A stretch of 64,000 nt of DNA from Thiolinea disciformis DSM 14473 (GTDB taxonomy: Bacteria > Pseudomonadota > Gammaproteobacteria > Thiotrichales > Thiotrichaceae). The stretch is taken from the NCBI RefSeq assembly GCF_000371925.1, contig NZ_AQVE01000015.1, positions 30,386-94,385 of the forward strand, written 5' to 3'. A model generated the notes under the pieces. It worked only from the letters and a program-made list of their open reading frames with translations. It was not told where the DNA came from and did not search any database. The position numbers were made by a program, and so were the translations under genes. Positions 43,727 through 53,838 of the stretch are shown here, piece after piece (the first letter of the stretch is position 1; every line of letters begins with the position of its first letter).

Positions 43727-45435
43727 GGTGCTGCTCCTGCACTACCAATAATCACCTCACTACCCGCTTGAATATCACCTTCGATAATTTCAGTAAATTT
43801 GCTATCACTTAAACCAGTTTTAACCGGAATGGCGCTGGGTTGGCCGTTTTTGAGTATCCATACTTGTTTAGGGCCACCGCGACCAGCGCCACCGCGTCCA
43901 CCGCCTTGGCGACGTTGTTGCATCGGTGGACGAGCAATGAGTTGTGAGACTAAACCGCCACTGTTACCACCACTTGCGGCACCGCCTTGGCTTGCACCGG
44001 CTTTGTCATTAGCTGCTGCTGGCGTGAAACGTAATGCCGCATTGGGTGCTAATAAAACATCTTTACGCGATTGGGTGCTGACAGTCGCTGTGGCTGTCAT
44101 ACCCGGGCGCAACGTTAAATCATTATTATCCACCGTCAATTCGGTTAAATAAGATACGACATTGTCGGTCAGGGTTGAGCCTAGACTAACCTTGGTAATG
44201 ACAGCTTTATAGCGTCGCCCCGGCCAAGCATCCACCGTAAATACCGCTTCTTGACCTTCTTTAACTTGTCCAACATCTGCTTCATCGACATTAATTTGTA
44301 GCTCCATTTGCTTCAAATCTTCAGCCAAGGTGAAAAGAGTCGGGGCGGATAAGGAGGCGGCTACGGTTTGGCCTTTTTCTACGGCACGACTCAGCACAAC
44401 ACCATCAATCGGTGACAAAATCGTAGCTTTTTCTAAGTTGCTTTTTGCAGAACGTAAATTGGCCTCGGCCTGTTTAACATTGGCTTTAGCGGTTTCGAGT
44501 TGCGCTTGTGCGGTGATTTTATCTGCTTTTACCGCTTCAGCATTGGCACGCACCCCTTCAACATTCGCACTGGAGGCGCCTGAACTTTCTTTAGCGGATT
44601 GTAGGCTGGCCTTGGATGCGTTAATACTGGATTTTGCGACTTCTAAATTGGCGCGGGCAGCATCGGCACTAGATTGTGCGGCGGATTCGGCTGCTTGAGC
44701 GCGTTGAAAAGCAGCCTGTGCTGAATCCAATTCAGATTTAGCGGGTAAGCGCCCACCACTACTTTTATGCAGTTCTTGTAAACGTCCCAAATTGGCACGC
44801 GCTTCAGAAGTAGTCGCTTTGGCTTGTAACACTTGCGCATTCGCTTGTTGAATTTGCGCATTGGCCTGTTGAATTTTTGCATTATCCTGCTGCGCTTGGG
44901 CGCTGACCTGTGCAATTTGGGATACCGATTGACGCGCATTTGCCATTGCTTGTTGCAAGTTAGCCTCAGATTGCGCGATTTTGGCATCCGCTTGACTAAG
45001 TTGCGCTTTAGCTTGCGTCACTTGCGCTTGTGCGGATACCAAGGCGGCTTCCATTTTGGTGACATTATCTTGTAATTGATCAGTATTGAGACTTGCGAGT
45101 TTTTGACCTTTTTTTACCACGTCATTCGCATCCACCCACACTTCCGCTACTGTGCCTGATAACTCAGTACCAATGTCCACCTTATTCATCGGTTGCAAAT
45201 TGCCGGTAGCAGTAATCGACATATTCAAATCGCCGCGTTTTAGCACTTCTGTTTGATAAGACAGTGTTTCTGCTTTAGCTTCTTGATGGATATATTGCTG
45301 ATAAGCCCAATAGCCACCGCCCGCCAGTGCAGCTAACACTAAGAGGCTTAAGAGTGTTTTCCCGAAACCGCCCTTTTTCTTAGATTGCCCTAAAGTGGCT
45401 TGTACTGAATTGCTGGAACTTGTTGTATTTGACAC
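43723..45435 (-). CDS. MacA-type periplasmic adaptor (HlyD family)
   Basis: 570 residues from GTG 45435 (AGGGG eight to nine bases upstream; TTG 45453 also open). One N-terminal membrane helix (about 29-48), then lipoyl-like and beta-barrel parts split by an unusually long Ala/Gln coiled coil (about 105-325) with repeated AQAQ/ANLE heptads, longer than typical MacA. A Gly-rich loop (GGGRGGAGRGG region, about 520) sits near the C-terminus. It bridges the ABC pump to TolC. Second of the four-gene operon. Confidence 0.9.
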   Translation of the reverse strand: MSNTTSSSNSVQATLGQSKKKGGFGKTLLSLLVLAALAGGGYWAYQQYIHQEAKAETLSYQTEVLKRGDLNMSITATGNLQPMNKVDIGTELSGTVAEVWVDANDVVKKGQKLASLNTDQLQDNVTKMEAALVSAQAQVTQAKAQLSQADAKIAQSEANLQQAMANARQSVSQIAQVSAQAQQDNAKIQQANAQIQQANAQVLQAKATTSEARANLGRLQELHKSSGGRLPAKSELDSAQAAFQRAQAAESAAQSSADAARANLEVAKSSINASKASLQSAKESSGASSANVEGVRANAEAVKADKITAQAQLETAKANVKQAEANLRSAKSNLEKATILSPIDGVVLSRAVEKGQTVAASLSAPTLFTLAEDLKQMELQINVDEADVGQVKEGQEAVFTVDAWPGRRYKAVITKVSLGSTLTDNVVSYLTELTVDNNDLTLRPGMTATATVSTQSRKDVLLAPNAALRFTPAAANDKAGASQGGAASGGNSGGLVSQLIARPPMQQRRQGGGRGGAGRGGPKQVWILKNGQPSAIPVKTGLSDSKFTEIIEGDIQAGSEVIIGSAGAAP

Positions 45436-45446
45436 CTTGTTTCCCC

Positions 45447-46829
45447 TTACCAAGCGCCGCCAACGGCTTTATATAAACTAATCAAGGCTAAGCTGTAATT
45501 GGCTTGAGCCGATAAGACGCTATCTTGTGCACTCAGCACGGAGCGCTGTGCATCCAGAACATTTTGGAAATCGGCGGTTCCTGCGTTATAGCTTAAGCGT
45601 GCTAAATTCTCAGTGCTCTTAGCCAATTGCAGATTCTGGTTTAAAATCGGTTGTTGTTTTTGGATAGAAGCAAGCGTCGCTAAGGCATTAGCAACCTCCT
45701 GCAAAGCACCTAACAGGGTTTTCTGATAAGTGGCGAGTGCTTGTTCATAATTAGCGTCTCGTACTACGACTTGTTGCTTTAAACGCCCACCATCCAGCAA
45801 AGGGGCGCTGATTGACGCTAATAAAGAGCGTGCTAAATTAGTGGTATCTAATAAATCACCCACATTTAAGCCACTCAAACCCAAAGAGCCACCTAGATTA
45901 AAATTAGGATATAAATTGGCCTTTGCTTCGTCCACCCGCGCACTGGCAGCTGCCACTTTATATTCTGCGGCACGAATATCGGGCCGTTGACGTAGTGCAT
46001 TTGCGGGAATTTGTGGATTCAAACGACCTTTTGCATTAGGAATGGGTTTGCCTGCGGCTAATTGTTTTTCTAAGGCATTGGGTGCTTTTCCAGTCAACGC
46101 GGCGAGGGCATAGTTAGCGCGTTGGACGGAACCTTCTAAAGCAGGTAATTGGGCTTGGGTTTGTCCTAAGCTTAAGCGTGCTTGTTCGGTGTCTAGACCA
46201 CTCGCGAGTCCTGCTTGTTTACGCAAGTTGGTTAAGTTTACCGTTTCAAGGCGTGATTTATTACTTTGGCGCGAAGAACTTAAACTGGCTTGTGCCAAAC
46301 GCAAATTCACATAAGCGCTCGCGACTTCTGCCGCTAATGAGGCTTTCACATCTTCATAGCTCGCTTGGGTGGCTTGTGCATCACGTTGTGCAGCCGTCGC
46401 GGCTAAACGATTAGCTCCCCAGAAATCCAACTCCCAACTGGCATCCATGCCCGCAGTCAAGCTCGTACCCGAACCTTTGCTGTCGCGTATTGATCCACTG
46501 CCTGAGAGGCTAGGCAATAAACTGGCACCGGCAATCACACCCTGTGCGCGCGCTGCTTTTACACTGGCTTGAGCTGAAGCTAAGTCTGGATTAGCTTTCC
46601 ACGCTTCTTGAATTAAGGAAGTCATTAATGGGTCATTAAATTTTTGCCACCAAGCTGCTTGAATCGGGGTACGTGTTTCAGTACGCGGTAGCAAGGTATT
46701 CGTGACTTTGACGACCTCGGGATCAGTACCAGTAGCCGTTAAATTAGCTGGATTAAGCGATGTGCAAGCACTAAGCGCCAAGCACACCAGCAGCGTAAAG
46801 GCTGATTTTTGAGTTTGCCATAAGTCCAT
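45447..46829 (-). CDS. TolC/NodT-type outer-membrane efflux lipoprotein
   Basis: 460 residues from ATG 46829; signal peptide with lipobox ALSAC (Cys22), so a lipidated NodT-type factor rather than plain TolC. Start context is weak; ATG 46838 is nine bases further. Two OEP repeats (about 70-260 and 270-455) with ASAQASVKAARAQGV and QRPDIRAAEYKVAAASARVDEA pieces. It forms the outer-membrane duct for the MacA/MacB parts that follow on the same strand. First gene of the operon. Confidence 0.9.
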   Translation of the reverse strand: MDLWQTQKSAFTLLVCLALSACTSLNPANLTATGTDPEVVKVTNTLLPRTETRTPIQAAWWQKFNDPLMTSLIQEAWKANPDLASAQASVKAARAQGVIAGASLLPSLSGSGSIRDSKGSGTSLTAGMDASWELDFWGANRLAATAAQRDAQATQASYEDVKASLAAEVASAYVNLRLAQASLSSSRQSNKSRLETVNLTNLRKQAGLASGLDTEQARLSLGQTQAQLPALEGSVQRANYALAALTGKAPNALEKQLAAGKPIPNAKGRLNPQIPANALRQRPDIRAAEYKVAAASARVDEAKANLYPNFNLGGSLGLSGLNVGDLLDTTNLARSLLASISAPLLDGGRLKQQVVVRDANYEQALATYQKTLLGALQEVANALATLASIQKQQPILNQNLQLAKSTENLARLSYNAGTADFQNVLDAQRSVLSAQDSVLSAQANYSLALISLYKAVGGAW

Positions 46830-46943
46830 GAGAAGCATCCGTTGTTTCGTTGTTTTTGATAGGTAGTAGTGTGCAACAGCACGCTGTAAAGGTGGGTTAG
46901 CCGAATGTAAAGATATGTAAAAATAGAGCAAATGCGAAAAAAC

Positions 46944-47777
46944 TTAAGCTATTTCAGGGTTTTTTAGTGCTATCTGATAGCCGCCATACTTGCGAATATT
47001 GATGACGCCTGAATCAAACATCAAATATTGACCCTTAATACCCTGTAATGTTCCACCTACATTGGCTGTTTTATCAAAATTCAGTGCAGTTAATTTAGTG
47101 GGGTAATTCAAAATCGGATAGTTGAAGGTATATATTTTAGCATCATCGAGTATTTTAATGCTATTTTCACCAAAACGATCACGTAATTCACTTAAAGGTT
47201 TCTGGATGTTGGCTAATAATAAATCGCGATATTTGGTTAGATCAATTGAAGGCGGCAATCCTTTTAATAATTGTTGCCAGTTAGTTTTATCTGGCACAAA
47301 TTGCGCTAGTATAATCTCTACTAAACCAGAAATATAACGCGAGGCGACTTGCATAATAGGCAAAGCACTGCTAGCACCTTGATCTATCCAGCGTGTTGGC
47401 ATCTGACTTTGGCGGGTAATGCCTACTTTCAAACCTGAGGAATTCGCCAGGTAGACAATATGCGGCTGCATACAATGGGCTTCTCCCCACGCTGGTTCTC
47501 GACACGTGCCTGCAGCGAAATGACATAATTCTGGTTTCACAATACAAGTATCACATTGTGCTAGACGGATAAAACACGGGTAACAATATCCTTGGTTAAA
47601 ACTCTTTGAAGTTTTGCGTCCACAGTTAATACAATGAATCGCTCCTGTATAATGTAAATGCAGCGGTTTACCTAAGTAGGTATTTAAGGGAATCTGTGCT
47701 TCTCCCAATACCAGATTATATTGCACTGGATTTTGATGTTCAGTGCGCATTTTATATAAAGTTCCGCAAATACTCAT
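46944..47777 (-). CDS. DUF2797 protein with zinc knuckles and GIY-YIG-like core
   Basis: 277 residues. Cysteine-rich front half: CINCGRKTSKSFNQGYCYPC (two CxxC pairs) and CDTCIVKPELCHF-like clusters suggest two zinc sites. Then PHIVYLANSSGLKVGITR (about 107-124) resembles a GIY-YIG nuclease strand, as in the DUF2797 family. Known annotations of this family give no function. It overlaps xdhB by four bases on the same strand and so is expressed with the purine operon. The role is unknown. Confidence 0.8.
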   Translation of the reverse strand: MSICGTLYKMRTEHQNPVQYNLVLGEAQIPLNTYLGKPLHLHYTGAIHCINCGRKTSKSFNQGYCYPCFIRLAQCDTCIVKPELCHFAAGTCREPAWGEAHCMQPHIVYLANSSGLKVGITRQSQMPTRWIDQGASSALPIMQVASRYISGLVEIILAQFVPDKTNWQQLLKGLPPSIDLTKYRDLLLANIQKPLSELRDRFGENSIKILDDAKIYTFNYPILNYPTKLTALNFDKTANVGGTLQGIKGQYLMFDSGVINIRKYGGYQIALKNPEIA

Positions 47778-50095
47778 GCTGCTGTCGTGGATTGAAAAGA
47801 CCGTAGAGTTTGAATCGCAGTTAAAATAGATTCTGGCGTCGCTGGTGCATTGAGTTGTGAGCTAATTTGGTAATCGGCAATACTTTCGATTGCGTGTTTT
47901 AAGGCAAAAAATACTGACATCGCCAGCATCAAAGGTGGCTCGCCCACGGCTTTGGAGCGGTAAATGGTGGCCTCACGATTAGGTTTTTTGTCTACTAAAC
48001 GCACATTAAATTTCCTAGGTAGATCACCAATAGAGGGGATTTTATAAGTCGAAGGCGCATGCGTCATTAATTTGCCAGCCTGATTCCACCACAATTCTTC
48101 AGTCGTTAACCAGCCCATGCCTTGCACAAATCCCCCTTCAATTTGTCCAATATCAAGAGCCGGATTGAGAGAGTCGCCCACATCATGCAAAATATCAACC
48201 TGTGTAACTTTATATTCACCGGTTAAAACATCGACCAATACCTCAGCAACAGCCGCACCATAAGCAAAATAGAAAAAAGGCCGACCTGACATGGTTTTAG
48301 GGTCATAATGAATCTTAGGGGTTTTATAAAAACCAGTGGCTGATAAAGAAACCCGATTAAACCACGCTAAGTGAGCTACCTCAGCAAAACTTAATGTTTT
48401 TTTATCGCTAATGAATACTTGGCCTGTTTTGAATTGAATCTGTTCAGGAGAAACTTCAAAATGCTTAGCGAGAAATTCAATCAGTCTAGCCCGTAATACT
48501 TCTGCAGCCTGTTGGGCGGCCATGCCATTGATATCTGAACCGGACGAGGCCGCAGTTGCCGAGGCATTAGGTACTTTTTCTGTCGTACTTGCAGTACAGC
48601 GAATGTGGCTTGGGTTGATTTGTAGGGTTTCAGCGACAACTTGGGCAACTTTGGTCAATAAGCCTTGACCCATTTCGGTACCACCATGATTGAGTTGCAC
48701 CGTACCATCATTATAAATATGAATTAAAGCGCCTGCTTGATTAAGATGGGTGGCTGTAAAAGAAATGCCGAACTTGACTGGTGTTAAAGCAATGCCTTTT
48801 TTTAAATACGGGTTTGTTTGATTAAAGGCTTCAATGAGTTGGCGGCGTTCTAAATAAGACGAGGATTGCACTAAGGTATCAGTGAGCTCAGGAATAATAT
48901 TATCTTCAACCCTCATGCCATAAGGCGTGAGATTGCGTTCATCTTGTCCATAGAAATTAATACGCCGAACTGATAAAGCATCTTTCTTTAAATAACGCGC
49001 TATTTCTTCCACAATATACTCAATGGCCATCATGCCTTGTGGGCCACCAAAACCCCGAAATGCGGTATTAGATTGCGAATTAGTTTTACAGCGATACGAA
49101 ATAATATCCACTTGATCGAGGTAATAAGCATTATCGGCGTGAAACATGGTGCGATCATTAACAGGTCCCGATAAATCTGCCGAAATACCGCAACGCGAGG
49201 CATAATCTAACACCACTCCCAAAATGCTACCGTGTTCATCAAAACCTACCTGCCAACGAATATCATAACAATGACGTTTGCCGCTTATTAAAATATCATC
49301 GTCACGATCTACCCGATATTTTACGGCTCGTTGGGTTTTATAGGCTAATAAGGTTGCAATACAAGCAAATAAACTGGCTTGACTTTCTTTACCACCAAAG
49401 CCGCCACCCATACGCCGACATTCAATCTCAATATCTTTTAATTCGCGTCCCAACATACTCGCAATAATTTCCTGCACATGATGCGGATGTTGAGTGGAGC
49501 TATGAATGTGAAAATCGCCATCTTCTTTAGGTAAAGCGAAGGCAATTTGACCTTCGAGATAAAAATGCTCTTGCCCACCTAAACTGAATTGGCCGCTTAA
49601 TTGGTGCGGCGCTTCTTGAATAGCTTGCTGGGCATGGCCGCGCTGCAAACGCTTGGTCGGCAAGACAAATTGTTCCGCAGCAACCGCGCGACGAATATCA
49701 AGATTGTGTGGCAAGATTTCATAATCAATTTTTGCCAATCGCACGGCACGGCGCGCTGCTTCAACGGAGCTAGCCGCAACAGCAAAGATAGGTTGGCCAA
49801 TATATTCAACCTTCTCGACCGCTAAAATAGGTTCGTCTTTTAGTGCTCCCCCTAAATGATTTTCGCTGGGAATATCAGCCGCCGTGACAACCGCAAATAC
49901 GCCTTCCGCCCTACTGACTTCACTTAAATCGATATGGCGCAGATAGGCGTGGGCGTGTTCACTTAAGCCTAAGGCTGCATATAAAGTGCCTTGCACCACG
50001 GGTATATCATCAATATAACGCGCTTCGCCGGTCACATGCAGATGAGCGCTATCTTGAGCAAGCGATTTGCCTACTATCCAATGATCCTCAGTCAT
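47774..50095 (-). CDS. xdhB: xanthine dehydrogenase molybdenum-binding subunit
   Basis: 773 residues of the XdhB type. Motifs seen: GGGFGGKESQA (the molybdopterin-dithiocarboxylate region), RGFGGPQGM, GTEMGQGLLTKVAQ and GEPPLMLAMSVFFALKHAIES pieces with the catalytic Glu context (GEPP). It oxidises hypoxanthine and xanthine to urate, passing electrons to XdhA. Overlaps xdhA by eight bases. XdhC, the cofactor-insertion chaperone, is not seen in the window. Confidence 0.95.
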   Translation of the reverse strand: MTEDHWIVGKSLAQDSAHLHVTGEARYIDDIPVVQGTLYAALGLSEHAHAYLRHIDLSEVSRAEGVFAVVTAADIPSENHLGGALKDEPILAVEKVEYIGQPIFAVAASSVEAARRAVRLAKIDYEILPHNLDIRRAVAAEQFVLPTKRLQRGHAQQAIQEAPHQLSGQFSLGGQEHFYLEGQIAFALPKEDGDFHIHSSTQHPHHVQEIIASMLGRELKDIEIECRRMGGGFGGKESQASLFACIATLLAYKTQRAVKYRVDRDDDILISGKRHCYDIRWQVGFDEHGSILGVVLDYASRCGISADLSGPVNDRTMFHADNAYYLDQVDIISYRCKTNSQSNTAFRGFGGPQGMMAIEYIVEEIARYLKKDALSVRRINFYGQDERNLTPYGMRVEDNIIPELTDTLVQSSSYLERRQLIEAFNQTNPYLKKGIALTPVKFGISFTATHLNQAGALIHIYNDGTVQLNHGGTEMGQGLLTKVAQVVAETLQINPSHIRCTASTTEKVPNASATAASSGSDINGMAAQQAAEVLRARLIEFLAKHFEVSPEQIQFKTGQVFISDKKTLSFAEVAHLAWFNRVSLSATGFYKTPKIHYDPKTMSGRPFFYFAYGAAVAEVLVDVLTGEYKVTQVDILHDVGDSLNPALDIGQIEGGFVQGMGWLTTEELWWNQAGKLMTHAPSTYKIPSIGDLPRKFNVRLVDKKPNREATIYRSKAVGEPPLMLAMSVFFALKHAIESIADYQISSQLNAPATPESILTAIQTLRSFQSTTAA

Positions 50096-51593
50096 GCAGG
50101 TCTCCTAATTCGCTCACAAAGCTTGAGCCGCTGGTTTGTAGATAAAACTTATGCAATAACTGTTGAGCCACGTGGAGTCTATAGTCTGCCGAAGCCCGCA
50201 TATCGGATAAGGGCTTGAAGTCTTGTGCTAAGGCGGCTTGTGCTTTTTCGAGTGTGGCAAGTGACCAGTTTTGTTGAAGCAGGGCTTGTTCAGTGTGTGT
50301 GGCGCGTTTGGGGGTGGCTGCCATGCCACCAAACGCGATACGAATAGTGTGTATCTTGCCTTCCTGGTATTCCATGCAAAAGGCGGCGCAAACGGCTGAG
50401 ATATCTTGTTCGAAACGCTTGGAAATTTTCCATACCCGTAAAATTTGAGTGCTTGTGCGCAAGGGAATACGGACAGCTTGTACGAACTCACTAGGCTGTA
50501 AGTCTTTTTGCTGATAAGCCAAATAGAAATCTTCCAGCGCTAATTCGCGTTGCGTATTGCCACGCCGCAATAGAACGCGAGCGCCTAACACGATTAAGGC
50601 TGGCATGGAGTCGCCTATGGGTGATCCATTGGCAATATTGCCTACCAAGGTGCCTGCATTGCGAATAGGTAAAGAAGCAAAGCGCCAATGTAAATCCTGT
50701 AATTCTGGAAAGTGTTGCACGAGAGCTTGATAAGCGCGCTCCAAATTAACCGCCGCCGCTATTTCGAGATACTCGTCGGTTTGGCTAATCTGATCCAGTT
50801 CAGCAACTTGCCCAAGATAAATAATGGTATTCAGATGCTGCTGCCGCTTGGTGACCCATAAGCCTATATCCGTTCCTCCCGCAAGGAGGTAGGCATTAGG
50901 ATATGCCAACAAATAGTGACTCAACTCACTAATACTACGGGGTGCCAAGAATGCCTGTTGCTGGTGGTGTATCACAAGGCTTTCCGTATGGGCTGCTAAC
51001 TCGTGAAGTTGAGAGAGCCATGCAGAGGGCGTTTCTTGAGCGGAATAAGGGTGCGTGAGGGCTGATTGTTGTTCGGGTGCGAGTGCTTGGGCATAGTCAT
51101 ACATGCGCTGTCCCGCGTCGATAATGGGACGATAGCCAGTGCAGCGACATAAATTACCCGATAGGGCATGGCAGAGTTGTTCGTGCGTTGGTTTGTCTGC
51201 GGTTTTGTATAAACCAAACAAGGACATCACAAACCCGGGTGTGCAAAAACCGCATTGCGATGCATGGCAATCCAGCATAGCTTGTTGAATGGGGTGGAGG
51301 CCGTGGTTTGTTTTTAGACTTTCGACGGTAAATAAGATTTTGCCATCCAGTAAGGGTACAAAATGAATACAGGCATTAATGGCGCGATATTGGATACAGC
51401 CTTGTTGATTTAAGTCCGCAACGACTACGGTACACGCACCACAATCACCTTCTGCACAGCCTTCTTTTGTGCCAGTACGATGCAATTCGTCGCGCAAATA
51501 ATTCAAGACCGTCAAACTGGGCGACACATCGCGCAACGCTATACGTTTACCATGTAAATAAAAGTAGATCGTGTTGCGCGTGTGGAAAGACAT
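50088..51593 (-). CDS. xdhA: xanthine dehydrogenase FeS/FAD subunit
   Basis: 501 residues. An N-terminal plant-type [2Fe-2S] domain (CAEGDCGACTVVV), the second [2Fe-2S] domain (CGFCTPGFVMSL and GNLCRCTGYRPI), then the FAD-binding domain (about 205-380, LLAGGTDIGLWVTKRQ and GSPIGDSMPALIVLGA) and CO-dehydrogenase flavoprotein C-terminal domain. It accepts electrons from XdhB and reduces NAD. One base after uraH, so strictly co-translated. Confidence 0.95.
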   Translation of the reverse strand: MSFHTRNTIYFYLHGKRIALRDVSPSLTVLNYLRDELHRTGTKEGCAEGDCGACTVVVADLNQQGCIQYRAINACIHFVPLLDGKILFTVESLKTNHGLHPIQQAMLDCHASQCGFCTPGFVMSLFGLYKTADKPTHEQLCHALSGNLCRCTGYRPIIDAGQRMYDYAQALAPEQQSALTHPYSAQETPSAWLSQLHELAAHTESLVIHHQQQAFLAPRSISELSHYLLAYPNAYLLAGGTDIGLWVTKRQQHLNTIIYLGQVAELDQISQTDEYLEIAAAVNLERAYQALVQHFPELQDLHWRFASLPIRNAGTLVGNIANGSPIGDSMPALIVLGARVLLRRGNTQRELALEDFYLAYQQKDLQPSEFVQAVRIPLRTSTQILRVWKISKRFEQDISAVCAAFCMEYQEGKIHTIRIAFGGMAATPKRATHTEQALLQQNWSLATLEKAQAALAQDFKPLSDMRASADYRLHVAQQLLHKFYLQTSGSSFVSELGDLHD

Positions 51594-51594
51594 T

Positions 51595-51951
51595 TTAGCT
51601 ACCTCGATAAGTTGAATAACTCCAAGGGGAAACTAACAAAGGTACATGATAGTGTGCGTTCGGGTCGGCTATCGCAAAGCGTAATGGAACCACATCAAAG
51701 AAAGCAGGATCACTAAGGGCATGACCTTTGGCTTTAAAATAATCTGCAATATAAAACACTAACTCCCAAGTGCCTATACTCATGGCCGAATCTTCTAATA
51801 AGGGCGTATTGCAACGCCCGTCTTGATTAGTATGCACAATTTTTACCAAATGGCGCTGACCATTGGCCTGTAAGGCATACAGATCGACAGTGACATTAGC
51901 AGCAGGGCAGCCATTGGCAGTATCTAAAACATGTGTTGTTAACTTGCCCAT
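51595..51951 (-). CDS. uraH: 5-hydroxyisourate hydrolase
   Basis: 118 residues of the transthyretin-like HIUase family. It begins LTTHVLDTANGCPA (His-containing substrate site), has the RCNTPLL region and HYHVPLLVSPWSYSTYRGS with the diagnostic C-terminal YRGS. It hydrolyses 5-hydroxyisourate, made from urate, in the cytoplasm. The placement directly before xdhA shows that xanthine, urate and further steps are coupled. A urate oxidase is not visible here. Its ATG overlaps the stop of the upstream gene by one base (TAATG). Confidence 0.93.
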   Translation of the reverse strand: MGKLTTHVLDTANGCPAANVTVDLYALQANGQRHLVKIVHTNQDGRCNTPLLEDSAMSIGTWELVFYIADYFKAKGHALSDPAFFDVVPLRFAIADPNAHYHVPLLVSPWSYSTYRGS

Positions 51952-53768
51952 TAGTTTGTCAACCGCCGTTGAATTTCCTCTTGAATTTGACGCAGTGTAT
52001 TTTCGTCTACGCCAGGGGGAGGTTGCACAAAGGGAAATTGCATAGGGTCTTGAACCTGTGTCGGTTGTTGCTCTTGAGGCTGTTGCTGGCGTTTAGGTGA
52101 AATAGTAAATGTATAGACGGTTGGCTCATTCGGTTTCACGCGAATCACTTCTGTGCCATTCATATCCTCATAACGGATTTGTACCCGTACATCTTGTGGT
52201 GGCAGGCTAACCTCGCCGTAGGCAACATTAGTAAAGCTTTTTATGGCTCTGCCGTCCATGCTAGTGACCACAAAATTCACACGCAAAGGACTTCCATCCA
52301 CCCCTGAGACGGCATTCAATTGTAAACGTCCACTCGCTTGTGGTTCTGCTTGAGCTATGTCGCCACGCTCGCCGCGATCTCTATCACGATTGCGATCGCG
52401 TCCTCTAAATTCTTCTTGATCCGGATTATTATTGCTTTGCTGTAAAATACCATCTGCACTAAAGGTGACTTGGGTCGTGCGTCCATCAGTTAGGTCAATA
52501 GTACGGGTTTCGCGGATACCTCGTTCCAAAGAAGCCGTAACTTCATAGCGTCCGGGCGGGAGTTTTAATTCTGTACTGCCAATAGGGCCAAGATTCGCTA
52601 TCCGATTTCCATTCATATCCCGCACGGTGAATTGTGCCTTATCCGGCAAACCAATCGCACTGGTTAGGCTTAAGCGTAAGGATGCGCCTTGATTGTTGGT
52701 GGGTGGCGGTGTGGGGTTGGGGCGTTGTGTTGGCGTTTGGGTTTGCTGTGTCGTTGAGCCAGCAATCGCTTGTAACTCGAAGTTTTCGCTGACTTTACCA
52801 CTACGACCAACCCGCACTTCACGCGATGCATCTTGGCGACCTTTCGCTTTCACAGTGACACGATAGACACCCGGCTCTAATAAAAACTCCGCCACATCAT
52901 CATAATCTTTACGGGCGATATGACGACCATTGGTGGTTTGAACATAGATATTGGCCTTAATCGGTGCGTTGCTTTCTGCTGCGCGCACACTCACAGCTAA
53001 TTCCACTTTATCGGGTGTCGTAGCGGTGCTTTGTTGGGTGCTCGGGCTTGAGGCTAATTCAAAGCGAGCCGTGGTGAGTTTGTCGGTATACACCGATAAC
53101 TGCCGTGAGCTTTGCTTGCCGTTGGCACTCACACTAACTTTATAATCACCGGGCGCTAAGTCGAAACTTGCCGAATCACTCCCTGAAAAAGAGGCGACTT
53201 GCAGACCTTTACTGTCGTACACCAAGAAATCACCGTTAACTTTGCCGCTACTTGAGGGATCGACGACATTAATGGTCAATTTGCCATAGCTTTCAGCGAC
53301 TTGTGCAGGGTCTTGGGTAGGTGTTGGCATATCAACCTGAGATGACCCGCTCATACCGACAGATGCTGTTGTATTGCTTGCTGTGGTATCACTAGTGCTT
53401 GGTGGCGTAGTTGTTTGGGTAGGAGGCGTTGTAGCAGTGGTTGGTTGATTGGGATTGGTTTGAGCCGAGTTTGTAGTATCCTCAGTATTGGTAGCAGGTT
53501 GATCCGGTTCGCCTTCTAAGGTCACATCTATTTTCTCAGTACCTGTTGTAGTACCGGTATCTTGCTTACTGAGATTAGGATCAAGCGGTGTTGTGCCACT
53601 AATGGGGGCGGTTGCTTGAGGCTCAGATCCAACAGGTACAATAGGTACAAAACCATTATCGGGTGTTTGCAATGGCTTGCTACCCATCATACTTTTGATA
53701 CCAATAGCTGCAAAAACTACCAGTAGACCGAGCCCTAACCCCAAAAGTAGTTTTGCTCCCTTACCCAT
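51951..53768 (-). CDS. membrane-anchored multi-domain protein with four beta-sandwich repeats
   Basis: 605 residues, not recognised as a known gene. N-terminal membrane anchor (6-27), a Thr/Pro/Gln-rich linker (to about 160), then four repeats of a carboxypeptidase-regulatory or PEGA-like type at about 163-238, 253-332, 358-440 and 482-560, each with a GxYxVxVxA-like strand. A charged RDRNRDRDRGERGD-like stretch near 465 and a Gln/Pro-rich tail complete it. The active site of an enzyme is absent, so a surface or envelope role is likely. Overlaps uraH by one base. Confidence 0.6.
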   Translation of the reverse strand: MGKGAKLLLGLGLGLLVVFAAIGIKSMMGSKPLQTPDNGFVPIVPVGSEPQATAPISGTTPLDPNLSKQDTGTTTGTEKIDVTLEGEPDQPATNTEDTTNSAQTNPNQPTTATTPPTQTTTPPSTSDTTASNTTASVGMSGSSQVDMPTPTQDPAQVAESYGKLTINVVDPSSSGKVNGDFLVYDSKGLQVASFSGSDSASFDLAPGDYKVSVSANGKQSSRQLSVYTDKLTTARFELASSPSTQQSTATTPDKVELAVSVRAAESNAPIKANIYVQTTNGRHIARKDYDDVAEFLLEPGVYRVTVKAKGRQDASREVRVGRSGKVSENFELQAIAGSTTQQTQTPTQRPNPTPPPTNNQGASLRLSLTSAIGLPDKAQFTVRDMNGNRIANLGPIGSTELKLPPGRYEVTASLERGIRETRTIDLTDGRTTQVTFSADGILQQSNNNPDQEEFRGRDRNRDRDRGERGDIAQAEPQASGRLQLNAVSGVDGSPLRVNFVVTSMDGRAIKSFTNVAYGEVSLPPQDVRVQIRYEDMNGTEVIRVKPNEPTVYTFTISPKRQQQPQEQQPTQVQDPMQFPFVQPPPGVDENTLRQIQEEIQRRLTN

Positions 53769-53838
53769 ATCATTACTCCTAAACTTTTATATCGCGCTAT
53801 GATAGCCCAATTCTATGTGACAAACAGCGATAATCATT

